NCBI GenBank assembly: GCA_025345505.1
Contig: JANVCC010000174.1
Coordinates: 3,157,797 to 3,221,796 of the forward strand
DNA from: Todiramphus chloris collaris
Taxonomy: Eukaryota; Chordata; Aves; Coraciiformes; Alcedinidae
Length of the DNA: 64,000 bases
Direction of reading: 5' to 3'
The notes below the pieces were generated by a model. It saw nothing but the letters and a program-made list of their open reading frames with translations. It ran no database searches and was not told the DNA's origin. The position numbers and the translations under genes are program-made. Positions 1-14,134 of the stretch are shown one piece after another; position 1 is the stretch's first letter; each line of letters begins with the position of its first letter.

Positions 1-2147
1 CAGTGAAACGAGCACCTGAATCCCTTTTGTGGCTGAGAACCAGGAGAGACCAAGGTACAAACCAGCACAGCAACTACCCCAGGACTGAGGATTCAGGTGT
101 GTGGTTCTCCCCAAAAAGAAGCAGATCTGCACCCTAGACTTCCCCAAGCACTTCCTACTCGTGCACGTGGATCGAGCAGCTTCAGCAAGACTCAGAACAG
201 AGTTTGCACAAGCAACCCGTGATGAGCAATGGAGGTTTTTTAAACTCACAAGCAGGGAGTGGGGCTGGGTGTTGGTCTGGGTAGGGGTAGAGGATGCAGG
301 AGCAGCCAACCTTCCTGCAAAACCCATTTGTAGAGCATCAGGAGAGGGTCTCTGGACTCTGGAAGTCGTGCAAGACACGTGAGCTGCGTGGCTCGCAGAG
401 CTCAGCCCAGTCTTTGTGTTGTGCCCGGTGCCTCGGGTCATCTCGGGAAGCACCTGCCGTGTGGGTGCCAGACAGAGATGGTATCGAATGAAACTTTGGC
501 ACCAAAATTGACATACTTCTGCAAAGCCAATTTACATTCCTTGCTCTGAGCTTCTGGAGCCAAAGGAAAAAAAAAAAAAAAAAAAGTGCTTTGGATCCAA
601 ACTTGACTCCGTGGCTCCAGTTTGCCTAGCACAGCTTCCCTGGTGTCATGCTAAAATGAGGTTCTGGCTCCCAGTGCTGTGTCCTACAAGAGTCCCCAGC
701 AGGTATTGCAAAGTCTATCACAGGAGCAGACCGGGAGCAAGACAGCAATTATGAGATTGTGATGAAAAATGGTCTGTTTGTTGCATTGCCCAACCCTGTT
801 CCCATCTTTGTCCTCAAGGGCTTCTTTGCAGACGCTGTGATTTGCTTTTGCTCTTAACGATGTTGGTTTGGAAAAGAGGCTCTTTCTTTTTTTTTTTTTC
901 CACCCTCCTGACACATAGTCCATGTGATCCCTCCTTCCCTCCCTCTGGCATTGCACACCCTTCCCTGCAGCAGCTAGGATTCTCAGCAAGGGAGATCAGC
1001 AGATTCACAGATCTAGATATCCTAGCCCAGAGATGAAAAGACATCAGACCCTTGTGGGTTTACCCTTACCGAACTTATTCTGTTGGCTGCTCTTCGGAAA
1101 CACAGAGTTGGGTAATGTGCATTTTCTGGTCTTGACTCTCCCTGACATCACGCTATGAGTTATTGCTCTCTCCCCACTCCACAGACCCATTCCCTCTGCA
1201 TCTGAACTGGGGGGACACAGCTCAGCACTGGCACAATCTTACACAAGCCCCGTGACTTGATGGCTCCTGTAATTTCAGGGACCTGATTTTCTAAAGGAGC
1301 TTTGGAGCTTCTCATACATCTCCCAAACGAAGAGCAGCTCTTACTCTTACAGCTTCAGACAGCCCATAGCACCATAATATTATCTTGTTATGCTCTTCCA
1401 GAGTAGTACAAGCTTTTAAAAAGGTGCTTAAGAAATCAGACTTCTGTTTTTGTTGGAGTCCCTGAAAGCCCAAAGCAGCCAGAATTATAGGAACTTAAAT
1501 TCTTCATAAACTCCCCCGTGGCCTCTGCAGTTTCTACCCAAAGCAAACATGCCCAGGCTATAAGGCTCGGCTGAAACGAAGGCAATACTCACTAGAATAT
1601 AAAGGCTTCACCTTTATAAGTAAGGCAACAGAAAAATACCACTGAGCTGATCATTTAAAGGAGCATGTTTTATGTAGCCTTTATTGGTTCTCTCCTCCGA
1701 GGTGCTGATTTGGCAAATGCTTACCCAGGTGCATGACTGCAGCCCCCGAGGAGTGCCAGGCAGCTAATTATTTGCAGGAACGGAGGGCCTTTTGTGCCAG
1801 CTAAATAATGAAATATCAATTTGCAGACCTGTCAGTGAGTCAGCGGTTCGCCTTTCCTTGACTGCTCTGTGTTAGGGGTTTGTGTGGCAACCAAGAACCA
1901 GTAGATCCAGAAGATTTTTCTAGCCTTTGCCCAGCTGGGTATAAATGTCACTTGGGGCAGAGTCTTATTTTTCACCCATTCCCTTGGGATTTTCTTTCCT
2001 GGGCAAGAACGTTTCAAGTCTTGGTTTCTTAGGAGGGTTTCTGATTAAAACTGCTCTTGTTCATTCTCTCGACTATAAAAACCACCCAGCTTACCTACGC
2101 ATGGATTGCTTCCTCGAGGCAGCCGAGTGCAGTCCCACTTCACTCAT

Positions 2148-2221
2148 GAGAGGCCCCTCTGGATATACATCCATTAGTTCCTCCAGGAGAGGCCCCTCTG
2201 GATATACATCCATTAGTTCCT
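2148..2221. repeat. 39-bp tandem duplication, two copies
   Basis: A unit beginning GAGAGGCCCCTCTGGATATA occupies 2148-2186 and is repeated from 2187 to 2221, where the second copy diverges after the CATTAGTTCCT part. The copies are identical over about 35 bases, so the duplication is recent. The period is a multiple of three, but no real gene is seen here. Confidence 0.9.
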
Positions 2222-4322
2222 TCTGCTGCAGTAAGTTCTGCACACTTGAGCTCCTCCAAAGACAGATTTGAGATCCCTCATCTCCCTGAATGAGTGCGTA
2301 TGTGCACATCTGAACTGGGGGAAGGCTTTGGGGAGCCCTGTCACCCCAGTGTCACCATCCTGCTCTCCAGAGGTGTTGCCTAATGTGTAGCTGGAGGCAA
2401 AGGTGCTACCACTCTGAAGCCAAGAGGGTTCTGGTGCAGACAACACATCTGGACCTCGCTGTGTGCAAAAGCCTTGGGTGGGACAAGCGTTTTCAGGAGG
2501 TGCCATTCTTTCCTTCAGGCAGATCCTTCTGGACAGTTTAATGCCCTAAGTGCCTTGCTAAGGCATCTGAAAGGAGGGCAGCACTCAGGTTGGGCTGGCG
2601 TTCCTTTCTGACAGCTGCACGTCACTGTTCAAAGCAATGAGACAGATGTGGGTGGAAAGGATGTGAAAACATCCAGATGAAAACTACGACCCAAGGAGAA
2701 GCTATTGCTGCTCCAGCATCACCCCAGGAGACTCAGAACTGCACACGCCTGGTTAGAAACTGTTTAAAAAACAATTGGCCATCCTGACCTGGTGTGTTCT
2801 CTCGTTTTATTTGTAAACAGAGAGGTGGGAACAGCCTCCTCTGGGGTCATTGCTCCAAGATAAGCTTTCCCTGCATTTCATTATCATCTTTCCCTACGCT
2901 CCTCTCCCCACAGATTTCTTTATGTTCGTATCTAATCATAACAGACTTCTTGCCATATGACACAATCCAAGACAAATAGCTGATGGGAGAGATTTAGACT
3001 GCTTCTTTCTAGGAGGGATGTGTCTGCAGGAAACCAGCAGACATCACCCAGGAAAAAAAAATATAGTACAGCTGAGAATAAAATCAGGCTTGGAAGCATA
3101 AGATCAGATTTGGAACTTTGCTTTGCTTCCCTACCCCCATCCTCCTCTGGCAAAGCCTTGCCAAAAGAGATCTGGCAGGAGGGGTCAATTTATATGTGTT
3201 TTCTCTGAGCAACCCCAAACCTTCCTGGGTCCCAAATAATTTAGAAATTAGCAACAAGAAGTAAGGTCCCTGTTGCCTCCATTCATGTCTCCAGCTCTTC
3301 CCGAGGGTCAGCCAGTCTCACTCATATATCCTTATCCTCAGCCTTCTGATCCCAACAGCTTCCTCCAGCCCCTTTCAGGCTACCAGAGCATCTTTCAGAG
3401 GGAGATTTACAGAGGCTATTTGGCCAAGAGGATTCCATCCTACCAGGGAGTGTCTTGCTCCAGTAAAATAAGTTGTTCTCAAACTCAATAAAGGGTTATT
3501 GCTGCCCCAGACACCAATGTCCATTGCATGACCTCTCAGGGGAGGTACAATATCTTGTTTCAAGCCTTTATGTCATTATCAATCTGGGAGACGAACTGCC
3601 AATCTGCACAAGCTTCCCTAAAACTCACGCTAGCAAGTTCAAAGATCAAGGAAGGGGCAAAAATTTCCTTAGGCTGAGAGCTGGCTGAATAATGGCATTT
3701 CATTTCCTCGCTCGATTCCCCCAGCACCTCCCCAGCTGCCCCTTTGCCATCACCACTGGTGCATTGCATCACCCACCACCCAGATCCCCACTGGGGAAGA
3801 ACACCTTTTGGAGGGTCCCACTGATCTGGAGGGCCAGCCTGATATTGTTCTGCCCTTTCCCTGTCATAGCCACCCACAGTCCTGCTCCTGACCCCACTTC
3901 TTGGAGTGCTCTCTTCTTGCTCCACCACATTTTGTGTCCTGCTACTGACATTCTCTCACCCAAGTTCTTGGTCACTTCCTATACAGATGGGTAGGTTACT
4001 GACTGTCAGCAGCTGTCCCACAAAGGACCACGGAGGGAGCAGAAGGAGATAAGGGGCAGACACAGAGCATAGCCTTGTTTTGAGCTGTGCAGCATTGCCA
4101 GGTGCCACCTGGGTGCATGTTCTCAGTGCTTGCTGCCCCGTATCACTCAGAATTTCACAGGCAGGATGTTTTAAACAAGACACTCTAGGTACTAAAAGAC
4201 AGGTGCTGTTTTCTCTTTCTTGTCCTCCCTTTCATTTGCATGCCAAAAATCTCTTCACAATCTTCCACCCATTTTCCATTGTTTGAATTCTCCATACTCT
4301 TCCATATGATTCTCTGCTGAAC

Positions 4323-4394
4323 CTCATGGAACGGTTTAGGTTGGAAACAACCTTAAAGACCACTTAGTTCCAACCACCCTGCCACGGGCAGGTT
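4323..4394 (-). mobile_element. CR1 LINE fragment (3' end, antisense)
   Basis: The forward strand reads the reverse complement of a CR1 3' end: a GGTTTAGGTTGGAAACAACC block, then ACCTTAAAGACCA, AGTTCCAACC and CCTGCCACGGGCAGG. This is the standard avian CR1 tail signature. Only about 70 bp remain, so the copy is a short, 5'-truncated fossil. Confidence 0.85.
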
Positions 4395-7360
4395 GTCAGG
4401 GGCTTTTCCCCCCCCCTCTCTACAGGTCAGCTCTATAATTCCAGCCCATCTTAAATCATCCCTGCAAGCGAGGGCAGAACTTCAGCAGAAGAAGAACCGG
4501 CGACCCATCAGCAGCACGGATCCTGTGACACAAACCAAGGGAGACCCGACGCGAGCAGCGCAGGCTCCGTGCCACTCACCACTGTCTCATCAGGGTCACT
4601 GAACTGGCAGCAGCCCCTGGGCAAGGCTGCTGCAGCACTACAAGGACATGGGAAGCAGGAACCTGGCTACGGTTGGAAACAATCATTTTTTCCACTCCCC
4701 CACACCTCCTTTTTTTTTTTTTTTTTTTTTGGTCCTGATGCAACTACACTGCGTCTTGAGCGAACGCTCCCGCTGAGCCTTCAGAGTCAAAACAGCACAT
4801 TCCTGATGACCCCAAACGTCTGTGTGATTCCACTGGGCACGAGAGGAGGCAGAGAAGGGAGAGCAATCCTTGGGGTTAGCTAGGCCAGCTGGAAGGAGGA
4901 AGGTGGTCTCAGTGGTCCAGTGGAGACAGAGCTAGTTTGGAACTGCCACTTCTGGAGATGAGCACGACAGTGGTTCCAAGCCCTCCGGGCTGGAAACAGG
5001 ATCCTCAGCCCAGCTTCTGCTGCATACAGCGTGGGAAGGCTGAGGCTCATCCTACAGCAGCAGAGCTGGGCAAGCAAAGGCAGCAGCAGATCCAGAGGCA
5101 TCCCTGGTGAATGAGAATGGCCATCCAGGGAGCTGTTGGGAAGTGCTGCTGGTTGGTGGGGTGCAGAGGCTGACTTTAGGTGGCACATTGTTCATCAAGC
5201 CTTAAACAGGAGCTTTTGTTAGCTTTCATTGCTTGGAGTAAAAGCAGCACATTAGAACACAGATATTTAGATAGATTCAACATCAGGCTTGGAATATGAG
5301 GCAGGGGGAGCGTGAGGAAGCACGGGAGGAGGACGGGGTGCTCAGGGCAGGTAGCTATAGTTTCAGAGAGGATCTTGACTGCACCTGCACCTGACAGCTC
5401 AGTTCCCCTGTACACCCCAGAGCAGGCTGCCATCCCCACTGGCAGGTCCCACAGACCTGCAGAAAGATTCCGTTTCCTTCCCTTCTGGTTCAGTCCTCAG
5501 CCAGTGTGGCTGGTGAAGGGGAGTGTTACCTGGCACTGTTACAAATAGTCTTCCTCTCTCCCCGTTTCCCCCCCTCCCCATCCACCCTCTACCTCCTCTG
5601 TTATCAGACCCTGCTCATCGTGAGTTTTAAGCTAATGGCTTCCTCAGCTGTAGCCCAGAACTGATATTACGGTGGAGATCCCTATCACTCCCTAATATAC
5701 CCTAAGGCTCCAGCTCCTATTTGTTTAAAACAGGGGGGAAAAGCAAGAAGAATGTGACCCATTGAGCCCCAGCAAGGCAAGGGGCAGTGGCTGGAGATCC
5801 AGCGCTGAGATGTCTAGCACCACTGTCTGACATTCTCTCCCTCCCTGCTTGGTATTTAAAGGAAGGAGTAAATATGCGAGTACGGATCAATCCCACAAAT
5901 ACCAGATCTGCAGGAGTCTGCCTGTGATTTGCTCCCTTGCCCATTGCCTCTTGACTTCCCAACACGCTCCAGCTGCTGCCAAGGGCTTCGTGATAGTGAG
6001 CTTTTTTTAAAAGGGGGACATTTGCCCTGGCACAGGGATCTTGAGGGGGGGCACCCAAATGAACAAATGCCTTCTGAGCACTCTGTACGGCCCCTGCTCA
6101 CTCATGGGGTGAAGAAGCTTGTTTGAAAGCACGTGACAGGGGTACGGCTTCACAAGATCATCACTGGGATGATGAGATGTGCAGGGTCACAGAGGCACTT
6201 GCTCACTGATACACATACGTTATAAGTAACCTGATACATTTATTATTACAAAGCAAGATTTTTACGTGCAGGATTTGGATGTCACACATACTTCAGTTTC
6301 TTTTTCTGACCGTGAAAGTTAAAAGGAACTTTTTTTTTTTAAATCAATTAACACAGCAGAGAATGTTAACCCTATCCTTGCCCCAGGCACTCAAAAGCTC
6401 TGGCAAACTGAAATGGAAAATAAACTCTCCTCCAACCACTTAGTAAGTCTGCAATGGGAGGAAATAAGGAGCTCCACACACCCCTCAGATGGCACCAGTC
6501 AGACACCGCAGCATTTTTTATCTAGCCTGTCATTACTCGTGACAACACGAGAGAGTGAGCACGAGATCAAAGGGGCAGCAGTCTGAAATTCCAGGTTCAG
6601 ATTCCCTGCAGTTAAAGGTAACGACAAGGTTAGGAACCAGCAACAAGTGATCACTGAGTGTTTTGATCTAGCTGGGCATCCACTGCTGTAAGGAACCAGA
6701 GCTTCTGTATGGCCCCCCCCCAATTTTACTGGTTTAGCCCAGGTGAGGATCTGGTTGCAGGGATTTATCCAAACCGCAGAGAACATCAGAGCAAGGCTGG
6801 AACCTTCAAAGGGATGGTATTTCCAGTAGCTCCTGCCTGTGGTTGAAACTGGAAAGATCATCTTCTGAGGTCAGCATATCCTCACCTCCTCCAGAACACC
6901 TCTGGCAATGCAAAGGCAGCAGCGTAAAGGGGGGGAGGGTGGGTGTTATTCAGAAAGCTTTTGGAGAAGACACTCCTCCCACTCCCAGGCAAATTTCCAT
7001 TGAATTTTCCATCAGGAGGTTTCAGGAAGGCTGATGACTCTCTCCCTGAGTGGAAGATAGACGTTGTCCTTCAGTGCTAGTACCCTTAAAGCAGAAACCC
7101 TCAGGTTATTTAATACCCCCACCCCTGCTCTCAGCAGTAGGAAGAAATGAAGGCTCTCGACTTGCGGTAGCATTAACAGGAGTTCCACCTGCAAAGCACC
7201 AGGACTTTTCACAGTGATCTCACTGGTCAACAGGGATACCAAGCAATACCTGAGGTCAACTTCAGACAGCTTTGGGACTCAAGCACTCACTGACCTTGTG
7301 CAAGTCTCACACACTGGCTGCTGTAACCCACCAAAGACCCTTCCTTCCAGAGCTAGTGGC

Positions 7361-7451
7361 TGAACTGAGTCAGACACAGAAAGGATGAGGGAACTTGCCC
7401 AAGGTCAACAAGCAGGTCAATGGGAGAGCTGGAAACAGAGCCTGGGTTCTC
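7361..7451 (+). mobile_element. MIR/CORE-type SINE fragment
   Basis: The stretch has the conserved MIR sequence: a diverged form of GGAAACTGAGGCACAGAGA, then GAACTTGCCCAAGGTCA, then an AGCAGGTCAATGGGAGAGCT block and a CCTGGGTTC end. Such SINEs predate the bird-mammal split. Its survival here only shows age, not function. Confidence 0.65.
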
Positions 7452-7860
7452 CCAGAGGTGTTTGCTCCCACAGGGAAGTGCATTTCCCTGCAGGGTACAA
7501 CAACCACAGCCTCCAACTGGTCTAACTGGCATCCAGGGCAATGACACAGCTCCCCATGTGAGCTGCCCTGGTCCTCACTGTCCGGCCTCTTGCAAAGCCA
7601 TCCCCAGAATCTCTATCACTTCATAAAACTTCCAGACCAAAACCTGGTTGGAGATATTTATACTGTTTGAGATCATTTCCCCCAGACTGACTGCCATTCC
7701 TGTTTTATAGATCACTGGCAGCTCCCAGCACCCTTTGAGGGGGGGGAAAAATTGATAATTACAACAGACCTTGAGAACTTTGCTTGCAACAAGGACCAAA
7801 AACAAAAACAAACAAACCCCAACTTTATAATCTGGTAAAGTGTTATTAGATTCCAAGTGT

Positions 7861-7878
7861 AACACACACACACACACA
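7861..7878. repeat. CA microsatellite
   Basis: An uninterrupted AC dinucleotide run of about nine units. Confidence 0.95.
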
Positions 7879-10800
7879 GAGCAAACATTCAGTACCCTGT
7901 CGAAGGAGGCACCTGAGAGAGCTTTAGGGACAGCTTTCATTGCCCTTAAATTCTCTCAGCTTTATTTTTCTCCTGAAACTAGAGCTAAACTGAAGAATAT
8001 TCTCCTATCTACTGCAGCTCAGTGTCCTGTCCGTGCAAGCACCCCTAATCCATATGGCAGCTGGAACTGCCAACATCTCTGTGCCTACCTTCAAGTCCTC
8101 CAGCTTCTGCTTAAGGAAATTGCCTTTGCTGAGCTGCAGCTTAGCAAGCCCCGTGGAGGGATGCTCCTGGGCTCAGCAGCATAACTCGGTTAAAAGATCC
8201 CCTACATCTTTAGTGAAGAGAAATACTAGCAAGGGTTGTCAAGCAACCCAAGTGAGAGACACCAGGAATACTCAGAATGCAGCCCTGCTCCTTTGCTACC
8301 CCGAGTTGTGAGCACTTTCTGCCCGCTGCTGACTCAGCACCAATCCAGCTGCCCACGCCAGCCTGTCCACAACACCTCTTCTCACAGCTCCTTCGGGAAA
8401 ACCAGCTCTGAAAAAGTATATGGGGGAAAAGGAGTATTCCTTAATTAGAGCAAGACAGCAAACTCTTGTCCCGTTTCCTCCTGCCGGCTGGAGCTCCAAA
8501 TGCCCCCGTGCCTCCAACCCCACCGACCAGGGTCGCTTTCGCAAGGATGCTTCGTGGCTGAGCTCCCTTCCCAGGGGGCTGGGAAAACTGCATCTCCTCT
8601 TTTGGTACCCTGCAAGGTACCCACAGCTGGAGGGAGAGCAAACAACAGGAAAGGAAAGGAAATAAACACTGAAACCCAGGAAAAACAGACACCCAAACCA
8701 AACACGCATTGATGCCAAGCAAAGGGCAAACGCAACACTCGCTTTGCCAAAACAAAACAAACTGCAGTAAAGCACCAGAGTGGATCCAACAAAGCAGCAA
8801 GTGCCTCAAAGGAGGTTTAGGATCCTAACCTTAACACCCACAAAACCCCTAGGAAGGTTTTCTAGAAACAGAAAATTCTGTTCTCCGCGTGCTGCCAGGT
8901 CCCTCCCGTTTTTCAGAGCACATCAAGCATTTCTCAGAAGTCCTAAGGGTAGAGAAGATGTTTCCAAGCACGCTAGGTCTGGGCAGGGGGACATCCTGAA
9001 ACTCAGCACAGCACGGGGACATTCTGCAGAGAGAGCCACACAAAAACACCTACATAAACCTGGTCAATCCTCACGGAGCCGACACTGAAACACCTTCCAT
9101 GCTCTATCTTCCAGCTGATGTTTCCCTCCTTTATCTCACTTTGGAGCCTCCGTATGAATCCATTAACCAGTCATCCGACCAAGAAAAAGGCTCCACAGAC
9201 ATTTGTGACCAGGGGCAGCAGGGCGAGTGTCCCCACCCATGGGCACCTGAAAGAGGGCACTCAAGCTGTGGCCGTGCTCGATGATGTCTGGGTGTTCCTG
9301 ATGAAGGCACGGAGCAGCCAGGTGGGATACGTTCCCAGTTCCATCGTAATTCCAGTCCTTTCCTTAAGCCAGGGTGCCAGGCTCTCCCCCAGCACACATC
9401 GCATCCCCCCAGCCCTGTACCCCTGGGTGCCTTCCCCCTTCTCATCCAGATGTTCACAGCTCAGCCTCACGCATCAGTGCAGTGGTCCCGCTCCCAGCAG
9501 CTACAGCAAGGCCAGGCTCTGCACATGAGGTCTCACTTGGAATAAAAAAGAGTCATCTTAAAGCAGACCATGGCAACACTGCCCACAGAAAACCAGCACC
9601 GAGCCCCAGCTCAAAGGGGTATGGGGAGAAGCAGGGCCAAGGATAGCCCAGGGTCTTGTGTCTGTGGACACCTCTTGATTGAGTTTATGCTGGAGGCAAA
9701 CCCAGCTCAGGTGCCTCAACACTGGGAGTCAGATTTAGAATTTCAGAGTGCTTGGTCCCCACATACCAAGCCACTGCAAGAGGCAACAAAGTCACCCCCA
9801 GCCTGGGCTGAAGGGACATTAATAGCTGGGTCGGTTATTCTGGAATATTACACCCTCAGCAGCAAGGGCATAACATCACTGCCCTGGCTGGCAGCCCGTC
9901 CTTCCCATCTTGTATTTCAGAATAAAGGAAACTAAAAGATCTCCACTGTTAAGCATAGGAGCTCAGCAAGCACAGCCTATCACTTTTCAAACTTCCCAAA
10001 GAGCCATAAGGGAGGCAGCATTTCCATGACCCAACCCATCTATTCTCAGGATTACTTGGGAACCTAGAGACTATTTTAAATCAGAACTGCTTGCCACAGA
10101 GGAAATAAAAATCACTCTCTAAGCCTAGAGATCATCTAAGTAATAACAAAAGAAAAAAAACACTTTTTTTTTTTTTTTGCTTACCCAAAAACCATCAAAG
10201 AGTAGAATTCTGTAACTCCCCAGGGATCCCATAGTTGCTCATCCAAAATTGTCATAAACACCTTCAGCACTGGCTATTTATGAGGAGGGGATGCTGAGTC
10301 CTCCCAGCTCTGCAGGAAATGACCATCCTGCAGGAAACGAGGTTCACCTGCATCCCTAATTTCATTGATAACAATGATAACATTGACATTGATTTCACTG
10401 ATAACAGCCCCACCTGAGCACTCGATAAAGTTGCTGATCGAGGATCAGCTCTGTAATCAATTAGAGTTTGATGCTTTTTTTTCCGTAAATACGATCTGGG
10501 ACACAAAGTAAGGAAGGGTCAAGGTTTTCTTTGTACTTTGTTCTATTTCACAGGGTCACCAGCTCCCTCACTCTCTGTGGAACCTGAACAGATTCAGCTC
10601 TTTGGTCTGCCCTTAGGGCTCTCTCCATCACAGCAGTTACAGTGCCACAGTATATGGTATTCATGCCTATATAGGGCTAATATTACTCTGCCTTTTTTTA
10701 CTACAGCCGCCAATTCAGAATGGTTTTCTGATTACCCTTGAGTTTTCCTTGAAGACTAAGCATTTAACTAATGTTCTGTTGCTCACTTCTATTTGCAGGC

Positions 10801-13800
10801 TTCTCTCAGGGAAGAGGTTTGGAAAGGGTCTCTCTGATTTCATCATTGTCCTCGGGACTGATTTATAACCTGCTCCTATTTATAACAAGAGTTTTATATG
10901 ACAAACTAATCATTTTGCTCGACAGTTAATAGCCCGCCATTCAAAGGGAGTTTACATGTGCTGGGCTCCCTCCTATCGAGTGAGGAAAGGCAGGCAATCT
11001 GCTGCTAATCCAACATAAATACCCCTGGAGTCAGTCTGGAGTGTGGCATTGAAATCATTTACAAAACGTGAAATCTGAATAGAACTTAAAACCTCATAAC
11101 CTGTCAGCTCCCAGCCAGGGAAAATATTCACAGCGTGCTCGCAACTGGGATCTCAGTGCCTGGAAGATTGCTTTTTATTTCTCTGGAGCAGTTAGCAGGG
11201 AGAGCAAGGGTGCAAACTGGACAGCCCTGGCATTAGGGGAGGTAGCTTTGCTCAGCTCCAGACTCTAACACAGCCTGTCCAAGAGCTACTCCAAGGGCCT
11301 GTGTGAATTAAATTGAAAGCATGGCAGCAGATTGCATGTGCACAGGGCTGCTCCAGCGCTGCACCGTGCCCTTCGGAGACAGCCAGCACGGGGGCAAGCC
11401 TGGGAGCAGTGGGAAGCAGCAGGAGCAGCACGAGCCAGCAAACCCTTGTTGGTTTAGCTCACAGAACAGAATTTACAGTGGCCACCCCAGCAGAAAGACA
11501 CCTGAAAAGCAGTTCTTGAGCTACGTCCTGAAGTAGACCACATACCTACACACTGGGAGGGGGATGAGTGAGCAAGGGCACGGTGAAGAGAGCAGCTTTA
11601 GTAAATCCTAGCTGATCTGAGTGGGGTGACACAATAACCCTTTGAAAGCGCCCTTGAACTGTCGTATAGTGCACAGAGAAAGTCAGGACTGTCAGTACAA
11701 GTTACTGCTGTTTAAAACTTTTTGAAGGTCTGTCCGTAGCAAACATCTCTGTGAAGAACTCAGAGCCAAGGCAGAGAAAGAAGCATGTTCCAGTAAGAAG
11801 AGATGCACTTTTCCTCGCCTCCAGTTTCACTGAAACCCTAAATGTCTTTGAAATTATAAAGAGAAAAAATAAAATGCAGCAACTGTTTGTGTTTCCAGTT
11901 CTGCCTGGACCTCGAGAGTGAGGTGCCCCCATCATATCCTCCTGACTGAGCTGGTACAGAGCGTGCACTGAGCATGCTGGAAGGACCCAGGGGGGGAAAG
12001 AATGGCCATTTCATTTGTGCTTCTTTTAGATTTCTCCCCTTGCACCCCAGAAAGAGCCATCGCCGCTCCTTGGGATGAGCACACTTGGCAATTAAACCAC
12101 AGGCTCAAGCGCATGGGGTGTGTATTTTGTTATAAACAACTTCTCCATACTGAGCTCAGTCCTCCCGAGCTCTCAAGCTCTCTTGGACAATAAATTTTAC
12201 GAGTACGGAGCAGCAACGCAAGCTTGCTTCACACGCCATTAATCTCCTCGCTCTCCAAACAACACGGAAGCCTCGTGGAGTTATTTGTCTCAGCCCCAGC
12301 CCAGCCAGGAGGCTCGTGTCCGTGTTAGACATGAGTTTTGTACGCTTGCACCTCCACACCAGTCTCAGCTTGGTCCTTGGCTGTCTCAACCCTTTCTGCC
12401 CCATCTCGCTGCTGGCTGGACCAGCCCGAGCGCACGCTGACCGTGGCACCAAGGACACGAGAGAGCTGCAGCCTGGCAGCTTTCAGAGCTGAAAGAGGCT
12501 TAAAAAAAAAAAAAAATCAGAAACCAAAAAGCTCTTTTGGCTAGAAGACCTTAGTGATGCACAGAAAAGCTCCTTAAGCTACAGCCCTCTACCCTGAGGA
12601 TAAAACGAGCTGATCAAAACCCCACAAGCTTTCCAGGGGTGACAGGGAACTCGGGACAAACCGAGAGACACGATGTCCGTTTTCCCTGCTAATTTGGCTT
12701 CTTTCCCCAGTGCTGAGCCCAGACCGAGCTCTCTCTGCTGGCTCAAGCAACGTGGCTTCCAGACAGACACCAGAGAGGGATGGTTACATCTCTCTGGCAC
12801 TGTCTGCAGACAAATCAGCCCTTCTGCCAGGGGAGATATTGCTGGTTAGGCTGGGTGTTCCTCAGGACTGCCTGACCACACATTTCGAGAGCTTCTAGCA
12901 CACTGGGGAAGCACCTGCCAGGACAGCCCTGCTTATGTAAGGGAGAACACATATAAAGGCAGAAAAATTCACCTCCCCTGCAAAGAACATCCCGAGAGCA
13001 AAAGACAGCAAAGAAGGGGGAAAACAAAATCACAAATCCCCCAGCGAGGTCTGACGAACGTTTTTAGTTCTCCAACACAATAAATATTTTCGCCCCGATT
13101 TACCACGGACGGAGAGACTTGGTTCAGAAACCCTCTAGGGATAGCAACACATGCTGAATGTCACAACACTTGGATGAGGTTGCTGTAAGTCACGCAGGAA
13201 GCAGCCCAATTTATTGCGAGCACTCACACAGCACAAGGTATGGTATAGCAATACACGCTGGGATACAGGCACCTTGCCCTGACTATACATCAACGCCCAG
13301 CGTAAATAGCTGCTCTCTGTGGGCAGGGTTTAGTGATGGCCACGTGTGTGAGCCACTTCCCAAAGCTCCAGAGGTGACCACTGGTGCTGCTTGCTGTCTT
13401 GCAATAGCCACGGACTCCCCTCTGCCAAAGGAACACCCACTTTATGCTTTAAAGCACATTCTCCCCAAAGTGTCCTAGGAAGAGTCCGTAGGAATTCTGG
13501 CGTGTATTGTGGAGCAAGAATGGATATATAAATATTAGAAAGTGGAATTTACCTGTGTCTACTCGGGTAGCAGCACTACGTGGTTATTCCCTGTACCCTC
13601 CCTTTCCTCCTCCAGTAGGTACCACTTTAATATGTTCTTCACAAAGGGAAAAATACTACTTAGTGCCCTTAACGATCTGTCTCAAGGTGTTTTTAATGGA
13701 GATGAAAAAACCACACACCATTTCAGCCACGCCTGTTTCACAGCAGGTTTTTCCAGAGCTGTTGAAATGAGACATCTTTGCATACCACCAACCACAACAG

Positions 13801-14134
13801 CAGTGTTCCTGGAACTTGCAGAAGCACCATGCATTGATCAAGCTGAACAGCAGATCCAGCAGCAGATTACTTTCAGGGGTTTTTTTTTAATGACTTCTAC
13901 TGTCCCTGGCAGACTTTGTTTTCATTGCACGAAGGTATTGTAGTTGAGCAAAAATTACAACACTACACAAGGGACCTCTTCCATTCCCTGCAAACATTCA
14001 GCAACAAGTAGCTGGGCTGCATCTTGGACCTAACATCTATTTATGACATGGTTATGCAACCTTTCCCTTAGCTAAGCTGAATCAACCCAAGGGCCAGGTG
14101 TCTGTTGGGAGGGAAAGCTACCGAGGTACATTAA

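Noticed and set aside
8296-8809. Three overlapping minus-strand ORFs of 115-159 codons
   Set aside because: All three frames of one strand are open over the same bases, which points to composition. None shows a domain or splice-consistent borders.
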